Positions 18,621 through 29,059 of a stretch of 64,000 nucleotides of DNA are shown here, piece by piece. The stretch spans positions 1 to 64,000 of the forward strand of contig NZ_WODA01000007.1 in assembly GCF_009729855.1 (NCBI RefSeq), in the 5' to 3' direction. Source of the stretch: Agromyces luteolus (GTDB taxonomy: Bacteria; Actinomycetota; Actinomycetes; Actinomycetales; Microbacteriaceae). The notes under the pieces are model-generated. The model did not search any database. It saw nothing but the letters and a program-made list of their open reading frames with translations, and had not been told where the DNA came from. How positions within the stretch are numbered: the stretch's first letter is position 1; each line of letters opens with the position of its first letter. The position numbers and the translations under genes are program-made.

Positions 18621-19915
18621 CCCTGTTCGTCCTGCTCGCGCTCGTCACCGCGGTGGTGACGTTCGCCGGCTCGCTGGTGGTCTGGAAGCTGAGCCTCAAG
18701 TACCGGCTCTATCCGAAGATCCGCGAGCGCGACGTGCACACGCGGCCGACGCCGCGGCTCGGCGGCATCGCGATGTTCCTCGGGATCCTCGTCGGCTTCG
18801 CGGCCGCGGCCTGGATCTCCTCGCTCGGCATCGCCCGCTTCGCGAACCTGCGGATCGTGTTCCAGGATCCGTTCCAGGTGCTCGCGATCCTCCTCGCGGC
18901 GGGACTCATCGTGGCGATCGGCGTCGCGGACGACATCTGGGACCTCGACTGGCTGACCAAGCTCGCCGGGCAGTTCATCGCGGCCGGCGTGATCGCGTGG
19001 CAGGGCGTCTCGATCGTCTCGCTGCCGATCGGCGCGCCCGACGGCGGCATCACGGTGGGCTCGTCGTGGATGAGCGCGACCGTGACCGTCTTCACGATCG
19101 TGCTCGTGATGAACGCGATCAACTTCATCGACGGGCTCGACGGGCTCGTCGCCGGGGTCGCCCTCATCTCGAGCGGCGTGTTCTTCCTCTACTCGTACCT
19201 GCTCGTGCAGCAGACCTCGCCGACGAACTACTTCAACCTCGCGTCGCTGCTCGCCGTCGTCGTCGTCGGCGCGTGCGCGGGCTTCCTGCCGCTCAACTGG
19301 CACCGGGCGAAGCTCTTCATGGGCGATGCCGGAGCGCTGCTCGTCGGCCTCCTGATGGCGACGTCCGCGATCGCCGTGACCGGCCAGGTCGACCCGTCGC
19401 AGCTCGGCACCGACGAGCTGTTCCCGGCGTTCATCCCGATCATCATCCCGTTCGCGGTGCTGCTGATCCCGCTGCTCGACTTCGGACTCGCGGTCGTGCG
19501 CCGCCTCCGGGCCGGCAAGTCGCCCTTCGCGGCCGACCGCAAGCACCTGCACCACCGCCTGCTCGACATGGGGCACTCGCACCTGCACGCGGTGCTGATC
19601 TTCTACGGCTGGACCGCGGTCGCCTCGTTCGGCTGCCTGCTCGCGTTCGTCCTGCCCGTCTACTTCGGCATCGACTCCGGTTGGGCGTTCCTCTTCATCG
19701 GCGTCGGGTTCGTCATCCTCGCCGCACTCACGCTGGCCCCCCTCGGCCGGCGCAAGCGCCAGACCGTGGCGGCCGAGGCGGATGCCGCCGGCAGCACCTC
19801 CGCGTCCGGCATGGACGAGCTCGCGGCCGTCGACCCCCTCCGCGACGACGACTCCGACCCCCGACCCGTCCCCGATCGCCCGACCCCGGGCGAACATCCG
19901 ACAGGAGCCCGATGA
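18617..19915 (+). CDS. wecA: Polyprenyl-phosphate N-acetylhexosamine-1-phosphate transferase (WecA-like)
   Basis: Membrane enzyme that transfers GlcNAc-1-phosphate (or a related sugar phosphate) from UDP-sugar to the lipid carrier, starting cell-wall glycan linker synthesis. The 432 residues hold about 11 transmembrane helices. Family motifs are present: GVADDIWDLDWLTKL (Mg-binding Asp pair), NAINFIDGLDGLVAG, KLFMGDAGALLVG and the HLHHR loop ADRKHLHHRLLDMG. The hydrophilic acidic tail (about 378-432) is an extension. It overlaps the genes on both sides by 4 nt. Confidence 0.93.
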   Translation: MTLFVLLALVTAVVTFAGSLVVWKLSLKYRLYPKIRERDVHTRPTPRLGGIAMFLGILVGFAAAAWISSLGIARFANLRIVFQDPFQVLAILLAAGLIVAIGVADDIWDLDWLTKLAGQFIAAGVIAWQGVSIVSLPIGAPDGGITVGSSWMSATVTVFTIVLVMNAINFIDGLDGLVAGVALISSGVFFLYSYLLVQQTSPTNYFNLASLLAVVVVGACAGFLPLNWHRAKLFMGDAGALLVGLLMATSAIAVTGQVDPSQLGTDELFPAFIPIIIPFAVLLIPLLDFGLAVVRRLRAGKSPFAADRKHLHHRLLDMGHSHLHAVLIFYGWTAVASFGCLLAFVLPVYFGIDSGWAFLFIGVGFVILAALTLAPLGRRKRQTVAAEADAAGSTSASGMDELAAVDPLRDDDSDPRPVPDRPTPGEHPTGAR

Positions 19916-20391
19916 CCACCTCGCCCCGCGACCCCGCCGACCGCACGCCGACCTCGAACCCGGTGCTCCGCCGCGCCCTGAACTGGGGGGCGGCGATCGC
20001 CGGCGGCATCGCCGTCGTGGGCGGCATCTTCGGCCTCGTCTTCGCCGGCACCGAGGGCCTCGTGAGCGCGCTCCTCGGCACGCTCCTCGCCGTGGTGTTC
20101 ATGGGGATCACGGGGGCGAGCATCCTGCTCGCGAACCGCTTCGCCGGCTCCGACGTCTTCGTGGGCGCATTCTTCGGCATCGTGCTGGGCGGATGGCTGC
20201 TGAAGTTCATCGTGTTCATCGTGCTGGTGGTGCTCCTGCGCGGCGTGGACTGGCTCGATCCGGTCGTCCTCTTCCTGGCGATCGTGGCCGGCGTGATCGG
20301 ATCGCTCGTGGTCGACGTCCTCGTGGTGGCGCGGTCGCGACTGCCCTACGCGAGCGACGCGCAGCTGCCGCCGCCCCCGTCCGACGACTGA
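19912..20391 (+). CDS. AtpI-like small membrane protein
   Basis: A 159-residue protein with four predicted transmembrane helices after a polar N-terminus of about 22 residues. Its size, topology and position between wecA and the ATP synthase operon match the actinobacterial AtpI-like protein; members of the AtpI family help assemble the c-ring. AGGAG lies 4 nt upstream, and the ATG overlaps the wecA stop. A strong hairpin terminator follows 5 nt after its stop, so it is not in the same transcript as atpB unless read-through occurs. Confidence 0.75.
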   Translation: MTTSPRDPADRTPTSNPVLRRALNWGAAIAGGIAVVGGIFGLVFAGTEGLVSALLGTLLAVVFMGITGASILLANRFAGSDVFVGAFFGIVLGGWLLKFIVFIVLVVLLRGVDWLDPVVLFLAIVAGVIGSLVVDVLVVARSRLPYASDAQLPPPPSDD

Positions 20392-20396
20392 CCGGA

Positions 20397-20420
20397 GACG
20401 CCGCCCGAACGGGCGGCGTC
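20397..20420 (+). terminator. Strong hairpin terminator after atpI
   Basis: GACGCCGCCCG (20397-20407) and CGGGCGGCGTC (20410-20420) form a perfect 11-bp GC-rich stem with a minimal loop. It starts 5 nt after the atpI stop. The sequence after it (GTCGTGTTCC) has only a weak T bias. Confidence 0.7.
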
Positions 20421-20757
20421 GTCGTGTTCCGGGCCGCTTCGGCGGGGATTCCCGGTCGTCCCGCGCATGCGGCGGGGCTCCGTCTCCGCTTCGATCGCCC
20501 GCCCGTCGCGGCACCGCCGCGGAGCGTCGTCCGCGGGCGTCCCGGTCGTGGCATGCGCCGAGCGGCATGCTGCCCGGTCGGCGCCGACTTCTACAGCGTG
20601 TGGCGATTCGGCGGAGCGCCGAAGTCTTGCTACAGTAGGGGCGATCCCCCACGGTTCCGCCCTGCTCCGGCATGGGTGCCGGACCGTTTCCATGTTCGTC
20701 GACGCGAGAGCCCCGCTCCACGCCCCGAAACAGGAGATAGCGCTGCTAGCTAACGCT
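20421..20757 (+). promoter_or_regulatory. atp operon promoter and leader
   Basis: This 337-nt stretch holds no convincing gene. TGC-TACAGT (20628-20636) is an extended -10 box, placing the transcript start near 20643. The leader contains a CCGGCA/TGCCGG hairpin (20667-20682) and an AGGAG ribosome site at 20732-20736. The leader is about 115 nt if atpB starts at 20758. Confidence 0.6.
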
Positions 20758-21555
20758 GTGAACCTGCTGGTTCCGACTGCAACCGATGATGGTGAGTTCC
20801 ACGGGCCGTCGATCGAGGAGTTCTTCCCCGGCCCGCTCCTGTTCGAGGACACGGCCTTCGAGATCAACCGCATCATGCTGGTGCGCTTCGTGGCCGTCGC
20901 CGCGCTGCTCCTGGTGTTCTGGTTGGGCACGCGCAACATGCGCATCGTCCCGGGCCGATTCCAGAGCATCGTCGAGATGGGCCTGGACTTCATCCGCGTC
21001 GGCGTCGCCGACGACCTGCTCGGCAAGAAGGACGGCAAGCGGTTCCTGCCGATCCTGACGACGATCTTCTTCATGGTGCTGTTCATGAACATCACGGGCA
21101 TCATCCCGGGACTGAACATCGCCGGTACGTCGGTCATCGGCGTCCCGCTCGTGCTCGCGATCGTGTCGTACGTCACGTTCATCTACGCCGGCATCAAGCA
21201 GAGCCCCAAGAACTTCTTCAAGAACTCGCTCTTCCCCTCGGGCGTGCCGTGGCCGGTGTACATCATCGTCACGCCGATCGAGCTCATCTCGACGTTCGTC
21301 ATCCGCCCCGTCACGCTGACGCTGCGACTCATGATGAACATGATCGTCGGCCACCTGCTGCTCGTGCTGTTCTTCGCGGCGACGCAGTTCTTCATCTTCA
21401 ACCTCGGCGGCTGGTACACGCTGCTCGGCGTCGGAACGCTGGCCTTCGGCTTCGTGTTCACGCTGTTCGAGATCCTCGTCGCCGTCCTGCAGGCCTACGT
21501 CTTCACGCTCCTCACCGCGGTCTACATCCAGCTCGCGGTGGCGGAGGAGCACTGA
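20758..21555 (+). CDS. atpB: ATP synthase Fo subunit a
   Basis: Membrane subunit that forms the two proton half-channels next to the c-ring. The protein (265 residues from this start) has about 6 helices, and the essential arginine is R190 in TLRLMMNMIVGH. The start is uncertain. GTG 20758 gives VNLLVPTATDDGEF, but AGGAG lies 21 nt away. The same AGGAG is ideally placed (6 nt) for the in-frame CTG at 20743, and an ATG at 20692 without a ribosome site would add 22 residues. It is the first gene of the atp operon. Confidence 0.94.
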   Translation: MNLLVPTATDDGEFHGPSIEEFFPGPLLFEDTAFEINRIMLVRFVAVAALLLVFWLGTRNMRIVPGRFQSIVEMGLDFIRVGVADDLLGKKDGKRFLPILTTIFFMVLFMNITGIIPGLNIAGTSVIGVPLVLAIVSYVTFIYAGIKQSPKNFFKNSLFPSGVPWPVYIIVTPIELISTFVIRPVTLTLRLMMNMIVGHLLLVLFFAATQFFIFNLGGWYTLLGVGTLAFGFVFTLFEILVAVLQAYVFTLLTAVYIQLAVAEEH

Positions 21556-21834
<279 letters not shown>

Positions 21835-21862
21835 TCGTCCCGTCCCAACTGAGGAGGCCAAC

Positions 21863-22426
21863 GTGCTTCACGCAGTGCTGAGAGCTGCAACCGAGGGCGA
21901 GAATCAGAACCCGGTGCTGCCGGCGACCTACGACATCGTCTGGTCGGCGGTCTGCTTCGCCATCATCCTCGTCTTCTTCTGGCTGTACGCGCTTCCGCGC
22001 ATGCAGAAGCTGCTCGACGAGCGCGCCGAGGCGATCGAGGGCAACATCGCGAAGGCCGACGAGGCCCAGCGCAAGGCCGAGGCCGCCCTCGAGGAGTACA
22101 CCGCCCAGCTCGCCGACGCGCGCGCCGAGGCGGGCAAGATCCGCGAGACCGCCCGCGAGGACGGCAAGAAGATCGTCTCCGAGGCCAAGGAGCAGGCGTC
22201 GACCGAGGCCGCCCGCATCAACGCGAGCGCCCAGGCGCAGATCGAGGCCGAGCGCCAGTCGGCGCTCGTGTCGCTCCGCTCCGAGGTGGGCACCATCGCC
22301 ATCGACCTCGCGTCGGGTGTCGTCGGCGAGTCGCTCTCCGACGACGCCAAGGCCAAGGCCGTGGTCGACCGCTTCCTCGCCGACCTCGAGGCGTCCGAGC
22401 AGGCCGCTGCAGGGGGGAAGAAGTAA
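21863..22426 (+). CDS. atpF: ATP synthase Fo subunit b
   Basis: Peripheral stalk subunit linking Fo to F1. The 187-residue protein has one N-terminal transmembrane helix (about 24-44), then a long charged Ala/Glu/Lys/Arg-rich coiled coil (about 50-165) and a C-terminal segment that meets subunit delta. GAGGAGG lies 5 nt before the GTG start. The next gene, atpH, begins 3 nt after its stop. Confidence 0.96.
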   Translation: MLHAVLRAATEGENQNPVLPATYDIVWSAVCFAIILVFFWLYALPRMQKLLDERAEAIEGNIAKADEAQRKAEAALEEYTAQLADARAEAGKIRETAREDGKKIVSEAKEQASTEAARINASAQAQIEAERQSALVSLRSEVGTIAIDLASGVVGESLSDDAKAKAVVDRFLADLEASEQAAAGGKK

Positions 22427-22429
22427 CCC

Positions 22430-23221
22430 ATGGGCAGCGCTACGAGAGAGGCCCTGGCCGGCACGCGAGCCGAGCTCGCGGCGATCGGCCGGGCCGAGCT
22501 CCCGGTGGCCGGCGACCTCCTCGCCGCGACCCGGGTGATCGCGGTCACCCCGCAACTGCGGACCGCCCTCACCGACAACGAGGCCGACACCGCCCAGAAG
22601 TCCGAGCTCGTGCGGCGGGTCTTCGGCGGCAGGGTGGCACCCGGCGCGGCGTCGCTCCTCGTGAGCGCGTCGTCGCAGCGGTGGTCCTCCTCGGCCGACT
22701 TCCTCGACGGGCTCGAGGAGCTCGGCTTCCGGGTCGCTGCGGATGCCGCGGGCGACGCGGAGGTCGACGGTGAGCTGTACGCGTTCCAGCGCACGGTCGC
22801 GTCCGACGCCGAGCTCGAGCTGGCCATCGGGTCCAAGCTCGGATCCACCGAGGCGAAGGTCGCGCTCGTCGAGCGGCTGCTGAGCTCGAAGGCCGCACCG
22901 GCGACGACGCTGATCGTCCGCCACCTCGTGCAGTCGCCCCGTGGTCGCCGCATCGGCGAGATGCTGCGCTCCGCGGCATCCGTCGTCGCCGACCAGCGGG
23001 GGTTCGACGTCGCCACGGTGACGTCGGCCGCACCCCTGGCCGACGACCAGATCGCCCGCCTCGAGCGCACGCTCGGGGCCCAGGCCGGCCGCCGCATCCG
23101 CTTCGACGCCATCGTGGACCCCGCGGTCCTCGGCGGAGTCCGGGTGCAGATCGGCGACGACGTCATCGACGGCAGCGTCGCCAGCCGCCTCACCGACCTG
23201 AGGCAGAAGCTTGCCGGCTGA
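22430..23221 (+). CDS. atpH: ATP synthase F1 subunit delta
   Basis: Joins the peripheral stalk to the top of F1. The 263-residue length is typical of actinobacteria, longer than the roughly 177 of E. coli, with the extra sequence in the N-terminal helical part. The C-terminal region contains the family signature in DPAVLGGVRVQIGDDVIDGS (about 230-250). It follows atpF by 3 nt and is separated from atpA by 97 nt. Confidence 0.95.
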   Translation: MGSATREALAGTRAELAAIGRAELPVAGDLLAATRVIAVTPQLRTALTDNEADTAQKSELVRRVFGGRVAPGAASLLVSASSQRWSSSADFLDGLEELGFRVAADAAGDAEVDGELYAFQRTVASDAELELAIGSKLGSTEAKVALVERLLSSKAAPATTLIVRHLVQSPRGRRIGEMLRSAASVVADQRGFDVATVTSAAPLADDQIARLERTLGAQAGRRIRFDAIVDPAVLGGVRVQIGDDVIDGSVASRLTDLRQKLAG

Positions 23222-23284
23222 CGCCGGACGACAACGACCGGCGTCCTGCGCCGCGACACACCAGTAGCTGTACCAGCGGTACAG
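23221..23284 (+). other. Two hairpins in the atpH-atpA gap
   Basis: ACGCCGG and CCGGCGT (23221-23227 and 23238-23244) pair around a 10-nt loop, beginning at the last base of the atpH stop. CTGTACC and GGTACAG (23268-23274 and 23278-23284) form a second perfect 7-bp stem around AGC. They may set mRNA stability or the higher output of the three-copy alpha subunit; there is no direct proof. Confidence 0.4.
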
Positions 23285-23318
23285 ACCCGGGCCTGGCCCG
23301 TCAGAGAAGGAAATGGCA

Positions 23319-24956
23319 ATGGCAGAACTCTCCATCAGCCCCGACGAGATCCGTTCGGCTCTCTCGGAGTTCGCCCGCGACTACGAGCCGGGCGCGGCGC
23401 AGAAGACCGAGGTCGGGTACGTGACCGACGCGGCCGACGGCATCGCCCACGTCGAGGGCCTGCCCTCGGTCATGGCGAACGAGCTCGTCAGGTTCGCTGA
23501 CGGCACGCTCGGCCTCGCACTCAACCTCGACGAGGACGAGATCGGTGTCGTCGTGCTCGGCGAGTTCACCGGCATCGAGGAGGGCATGGAGGTGACCCGC
23601 ACCGGCGAGGTCCTCTCGGTCCCCGTCGGCGAGGGCTACCTCGGCCGCGTCGTCGACCCGCTGGGCAACCCGATCGACGGTCTCGGCGAGATCGCCACGG
23701 AGGGTCGCCGTGCGCTCGAGCTCCAGGCTCCGGGCGTCATGCAGCGCAAGTCGGTGCACGAGCCGCTCCAGACCGGCATCAAGGCGATCGACGCGATGAT
23801 CCCGGTCGGCCGTGGCCAGCGCCAGCTCATCATCGGCGACCGCCAGACCGGCAAGACCGCCATCGCCATCGACACGATCATCAACCAGAGGGCGAACTGG
23901 GAGTCGGGCGACCCGACCAAGCAGGTCCGCTGCATCTACGTCGCGATCGGCCAGAAGGGCTCGACGATCGCGTCGGTCAAAGGCGCGCTCGAGGACGCGG
24001 GCGCGATGGACTACACCACCATCGTCGCCGCGCCGGCCTCCGACCCCGCGGGCTTCAAGTACCTCGCCCCGTACACCGGCTCGGCGATCGGCCAGCACTG
24101 GATGTACGACGGCAAGCACGTCCTGATCATCTTCGACGACCTGTCGAAGCAGGCCGAGGCCTACCGCGCCGTGTCCCTCCTCCTCCGCCGCCCGCCGGGC
24201 CGCGAGGCGTACCCCGGCGACGTCTTCTACCTGCACTCGCGCCTCCTCGAGCGTTGCGCGAAGCTCTCCGACGAGCTGGGCGCCGGCTCGATGACCGGCC
24301 TGCCGATCATCGAGACCAAGGCGAACGACGTCTCGGCGTACATCCCGACCAACGTGATCTCGATCACCGACGGCCAGATCTTCCTGCAGTCCGACCTGTT
24401 CAACTCGAACCAGCGTCCGGCGGTCGACGTCGGCATCTCGGTCTCCCGAGTCGGCGGCGACGCCCAGGTCAAGTCGATCAAGAAGGTCTCGGGAACGCTC
24501 AAGCTCGAGCTCGCCCAGTACCGCTCGCTCGAGGCGTTCGCGATGTTCGCGTCCGACCTCGACGCGGCCAGCCGCCGTCAGCTCGAGCGCGGCGCGCGCC
24601 TGACCGAGCTGCTCAAGCAGCCGCAGTACTCGCCGTACCCCGTCGAGGAGCAGGTCGTCTCGATCTGGGCCGGCACCAACGGCAAGCTCGACGAGGTCCC
24701 CGTCGAGGACATCCTGCGCTTCGAGCGCGAGTTCCTCGACTACCTCGGCCGCAACACGTCGGTGCTCTCGGACCTCCGCGAGACCAACGTCCTCTCCGAC
24801 GAGACGGCCGAGACCCTCGAGTCCGAGGTCGACAAGTTCAAGCTCGAGTTCCAGACCGGCGAGGGCAAGCCGCTCGCCTCGGTCGGCAGCGAGAAGTTCG
24901 AGGCGATCGACGAGGAAGAGGTCGGCCAGGAGAAGATCGTCAAGGGTCGCCGCTAG
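23319..24956 (+). CDS. atpA: ATP synthase F1 subunit alpha
   Basis: Non-catalytic nucleotide-binding subunit, three per enzyme. The 545-residue protein has a beta-barrel N-terminal domain, the P-loop GDRQTGKT (about 174-181), LIIFDDLSK (Walker B, about 270) and the alpha-family stretch [17 protein letters not shown] charged C-terminal extension follows LSDLRETN. The second ATG (23319) is preferred since GAAGGA lies 7 nt upstream; the first ATG (23313) would be too close to it. Confidence 0.97.
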   Translation: MAELSISPDEIRSALSEFARDYEPGAAQKTEVGYVTDAADGIAHVEGLPSVMANELVRFADGTLGLALNLDEDEIGVVVLGEFTGIEEGMEVTRTGEVLSVPVGEGYLGRVVDPLGNPIDGLGEIATEGRRALELQAPGVMQRKSVHEPLQTGIKAIDAMIPVGRGQRQLIIGDRQTGKTAIAIDTIINQRANWESGDPTKQVRCIYVAIGQKGSTIASVKGALEDAGAMDYTTIVAAPASDPAGFKYLAPYTGSAIGQHWMYDGKHVLIIFDDLSKQAEAYRAVSLLLRRPPGREAYPGDVFYLHSRLLERCAKLSDELGAGSMTGLPIIETKANDVSAYIPTNVISITDGQIFLQSDLFNSNQRPAVDVGISVSRVGGDAQVKSIKKVSGTLKLELAQYRSLEAFAMFASDLDAASRRQLERGARLTELLKQPQYSPYPVEEQVVSIWAGTNGKLDEVPVEDILRFEREFLDYLGRNTSVLSDLRETNVLSDETAETLESEVDKFKLEFQTGEGKPLASVGSEKFEAIDEEEVGQEKIVKGRR

Positions 24957-24975
24957 TCGATTCCGCCGTCCCCGG

Positions 24976-25014
24976 GGCTCTCGGGGTCGGGCCGCACCGG
25001 CCCGACCGGGAGCC
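24976..25014 (+). other. Large hairpin between atpA and atpG
   Basis: The core GGTCGGGCCG (24985-24994) pairs perfectly with CGGCCCGACC (24998-25007) around CAC, and GGCTC/GAGCC (24976-24980 and 25010-25014) extends it. It could end some transcripts, or protect the 3' end of a processed atpA mRNA, giving different output of alpha and gamma. Transcription must pass through it to reach atpG and atpD. Confidence 0.55.
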
Positions 25015-25046
25015 TCGGGAACAGGAAGCCAGGACACAGGAGAAAC

Positions 25047-25955
25047 ATGGGAGCGCAGCTTCGGGTCTACCGCCAGAAGATCAAGTCGGCGCAGACGACC
25101 AAGAAGATCACGCGAGCGATGGAGCTCATCTCCGCCTCGCGGATCCAGAAGGCGCAGGCGCGCGTCGCCGCGTCGACGCCGTACTCCGACGCGATCACGC
25201 GTGCGGTGTCCGCGGTGGCGAGCTACTCGAACGTCTCGCACGTGCTCACGACCGAGCCGGAGCGGGTCGACCGCGCGGCCATCGTGATCTTCACCTCGGA
25301 CCGCGGCCTCGCGGGCGCGTTCAACTCGCAGGTCCTGCGTGAGTCGGAGGAGCTCGCCGAGCTGCTGCGCAGCCAGGGCAAGGAGGTCGTGTACTTCCTG
25401 ATCGGCCGCAAGTCGGTCGGGTACTTCTCGTTCCGGCGCCGCGACTACGAGCGCAGCTGGATCGGCGGCACCGACAACCCCGAGTTCGAGACCGCCAAGG
25501 AGGTCGCGGACGCCGTGCTCGAGGCATTCCTCCGCGACAGCGCGGACGGCGGCGTCGACGAGATCCACATCGTCTACAACCGGTTCGTCAGCCGCATCAC
25601 GCAAGTGCCGGTCGTGACGCGACTGCTGCCGCTCGAGGTCGTCGAGGCCGAGGAGGAGGTCGCGCCGTCGGGCAAGGCCGAGGTCTTCCCGCTCTACGAG
25701 TTCGAGCCCGACGCCGAGACGGTCCTCGACGGACTGCTCCCGGTGTACATCGAGAGCCGCATCTTCAACGCCATGCTGCAGTCGGCCGCCGCGAAGCACG
25801 CGGCCACGCAGAAGGCGATGAAGTCGGCCACCGACAACGCCGACAAGCTGATCACCGACTACACGCGACTGGCCAACGAGGCCCGGCAGTCCGAGATCAC
25901 GCAGCAGATCGCAGAAATCGTGGGTGGAGCGGACGCGCTCTCCTCCTCCAAGTAG
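25047..25955 (+). CDS. atpG: ATP synthase F1 subunit gamma
   Basis: Central rotor shaft. The 302-residue protein begins with the conserved helix [18 protein letters not shown] and [14 protein letters not shown] and ends with the matching C-terminal helix [22 protein letters not shown] (both part of the coiled coil inside the alpha-beta ring). The middle Rossmann-like domain contains [20 protein letters not shown] lies just before the ATG. Confidence 0.97.
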   Translation: MGAQLRVYRQKIKSAQTTKKITRAMELISASRIQKAQARVAASTPYSDAITRAVSAVASYSNVSHVLTTEPERVDRAAIVIFTSDRGLAGAFNSQVLRESEELAELLRSQGKEVVYFLIGRKSVGYFSFRRRDYERSWIGGTDNPEFETAKEVADAVLEAFLRDSADGGVDEIHIVYNRFVSRITQVPVVTRLLPLEVVEAEEEVAPSGKAEVFPLYEFEPDAETVLDGLLPVYIESRIFNAMLQSAAAKHAATQKAMKSATDNADKLITDYTRLANEARQSEITQQIAEIVGGADALSSSK

Positions 25956-27440
<1,485 letters not shown>

Positions 27441-27442
27441 GC

Positions 27443-27703
27443 ATGGCCGCCCTCAACGTGAGCGTCGTCTCGGCCGACCAGGAAGTCTGGTCGGGCGAGG
27501 CGGCCATGGTGGTGGCGCGCACCGTCGAAGGCGAGATCGGCATCCTGCCGGGTCACGAGCCGATGCTCGCGATCCTCGCCGGCGGCGAGGTGCGCGTCAC
27601 CCTGCCCGGCGGAGAGAAGATCACCGCGAACGCGGAGGACGGGTTCCTCTCGGTGCAGTCCGACGCGGTGCAGGTCGTCGCGTCCCGCGCCGCCCTCGCC
27701 TGA
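27443..27703 (+). CDS. atpC: ATP synthase F1 subunit epsilon, short form
   Basis: Rotor subunit at the foot of gamma. Only 86 residues are present, against about 120-140 in most bacteria: the N-terminal beta-sandwich is complete (LNVSVVSADQEVWSG to FLSVQSDAVQVVA), while the C-terminal two-helix arm is absent. In other bacteria that arm blocks ATP hydrolysis, so this enzyme must be restrained in another way. A short epsilon is known in related actinobacteria, so this is probably normal for the lineage rather than a truncation. Confidence 0.94.
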   Translation: MAALNVSVVSADQEVWSGEAAMVVARTVEGEIGILPGHEPMLAILAGGEVRVTLPGGEKITANAEDGFLSVQSDAVQVVASRAALA

Positions 27704-27713
27704 GGGATCGCGG

Positions 27714-28286
27714 ATGCAGGGGGAGCAGCCGTTCGACCGCCAGTTCGGTGACCTGAGCGTCACCCAGCTCATCGTCATGGCCGGGTTGCCGGGCGCGGGC
27801 AAATCGACGATCGGGGAGATCGTCGGCGCCCGCCTCGGCGCCACGGTCGTGTCGGTCGATCCGATCGAGTCCGCGATCCTGCGGGCCGGGATCGACGCCG
27901 ACCAGCCGACCGGGCTCGCCGCCTACCTCGTGGCCGAGCAGATCGCCGAGAAGGAACTCGATTCCGGTCGTACCGTGATCGTGGACGCGGTGAACGCGGC
28001 CGAGTCGGCTCGCCTGCAGTGGCGCGACCTCGCCGAGCGCGCGGACGTGCGCCTTCGAGTGATCGAGGTCGTGTGCTCCGACGCGTCGGTGCACAAGGAG
28101 CGGCTCGAGAAGCGCGAGCGCAACCTGCCGCACCTCGACGAGACGACATGGCGCGCGGTCGAACAGAGTCTCGACGGGTACGCCCCGTGGACCGGACCGT
28201 CCTCGGCCCTGCCCCGGGTGACCATCGACAGCGTCGAGCCGCTCGGCGTGAACGTCGAGGCCGCCCTGGCCTTCATCGCCGCATAG
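27714..28286 (+). CDS. P-loop kinase-like AAA ATPase
   Basis: A 190-residue cytosolic protein of the zeta-toxin/gluconokinase-like P-loop fold. The Walker A motif is MAGLPGAGKST (about 22-32). A nucleoside-kinase-like core follows, with TVIVDAVNAAESARLQWRDLAE (a Walker-B-like segment, split here as a region near 85-105) and a lid rich in arginine and lysine (HKERLEKRERN). The substrate is unknown; such proteins often phosphorylate small sugars or nucleosides. It starts 10 nt after atpC and its stop shares one base with the next start, so it may be at the tail of the atp transcript. Confidence 0.8.
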   Translation: MQGEQPFDRQFGDLSVTQLIVMAGLPGAGKSTIGEIVGARLGATVVSVDPIESAILRAGIDADQPTGLAAYLVAEQIAEKELDSGRTVIVDAVNAAESARLQWRDLAERADVRLRVIEVVCSDASVHKERLEKRERNLPHLDETTWRAVEQSLDGYAPWTGPSSALPRVTIDSVEPLGVNVEAALAFIAA

Positions 28287-29044
28287 TGCTGGTCCTGCTG
28301 CCGCCGTCCGAGACCAAGCGCGACGGGGGCGATCCGGTCGCGTTGTCGCTCGATGCGCTCTCGTTCCCGTCGTTGCGAGGGCCTCGCGCCGAGGTGCTCC
28401 GAGAGACCTCCGGGCTCGCGGCGGACGGCGACGCCATGATGAAGGCGCTCAAGCTCGGCCCGCGCCAGGCAGCGGAGGTCGACCGCAACCGCCGGCTCCC
28501 GACCTCGCCCACCATGCCGGCCATCGATCGATACACGGGCGTCCTCTACGACGCCCTCGACGCTCCGAGCCTCGACGGTGCCGCGCGCGAGTACGCGGCC
28601 GAGCACGTCGCGGTCCACTCGGCGCTGTTCGGCCTCGTCGGGGCCGGCGATCCCATTCCGGCGTACCGGCTCTCGCACGACTCGCGCCTCCCGGGGCTCC
28701 GCCTCAAGCCGCATTGGCGCGACCCGATCAGCGCGGTGCTCGCCGAGCGCTCCGGACTCATCGTCGACCTCCGCTCGGAGGCCTACGTGGAACTCGGTCC
28801 TGCGCCAGCGCGGTCGGATTCGGTCTTCCTTCGCGTCGTCTCGATCGACGACGGCGGTCGCCGGCGCGCCCTCAACCACTTCAACAAGCGATCGAAGGGG
28901 CTCCTCACGCGCGCCCTGCTCGAGGCGCGCCCGACGCTGGAGACTCCGGACGACCTGATGGCATGGTCCGCCGACGCGGGCTTCCGGCTCGACCTCGGCG
29001 CCGAGCGGCCTTCGCGGCCTCGGGAGATGGAACTCGTCGCCTGA
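28286..29044 (+). CDS. yaaA: YaaA family protein (UPF0246)
   Basis: A 252-residue protein of the DUF328/UPF0246 family. It opens with the family hallmark LLPPSETK and carries RLRKPLWR-like and KRSKGLLTRALL segments (around 135 and 195). E. coli YaaA lowers free iron and limits DNA damage during peroxide stress; that role is assumed here from the family. The GTG start overlaps the TAG stop of the upstream kinase gene by one base. It converges with tag, 15 nt away. Confidence 0.88.
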   Translation: MLVLLPPSETKRDGGDPVALSLDALSFPSLRGPRAEVLRETSGLAADGDAMMKALKLGPRQAAEVDRNRRLPTSPTMPAIDRYTGVLYDALDAPSLDGAAREYAAEHVAVHSALFGLVGAGDPIPAYRLSHDSRLPGLRLKPHWRDPISAVLAERSGLIVDLRSEAYVELGPAPARSDSVFLRVVSIDDGGRRRALNHFNKRSKGLLTRALLEARPTLETPDDLMAWSADAGFRLDLGAERPSRPREMELVA

Positions 29045-29059
29045 CCGCGACCCGTGCGA

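Noticed and set aside
20692-20757. ATG 20692 as the definite start of atpB
   Set aside because: It lies upstream of the only good ribosome site and adds a polar segment not typical of the subunit. It is kept only as an alternative.
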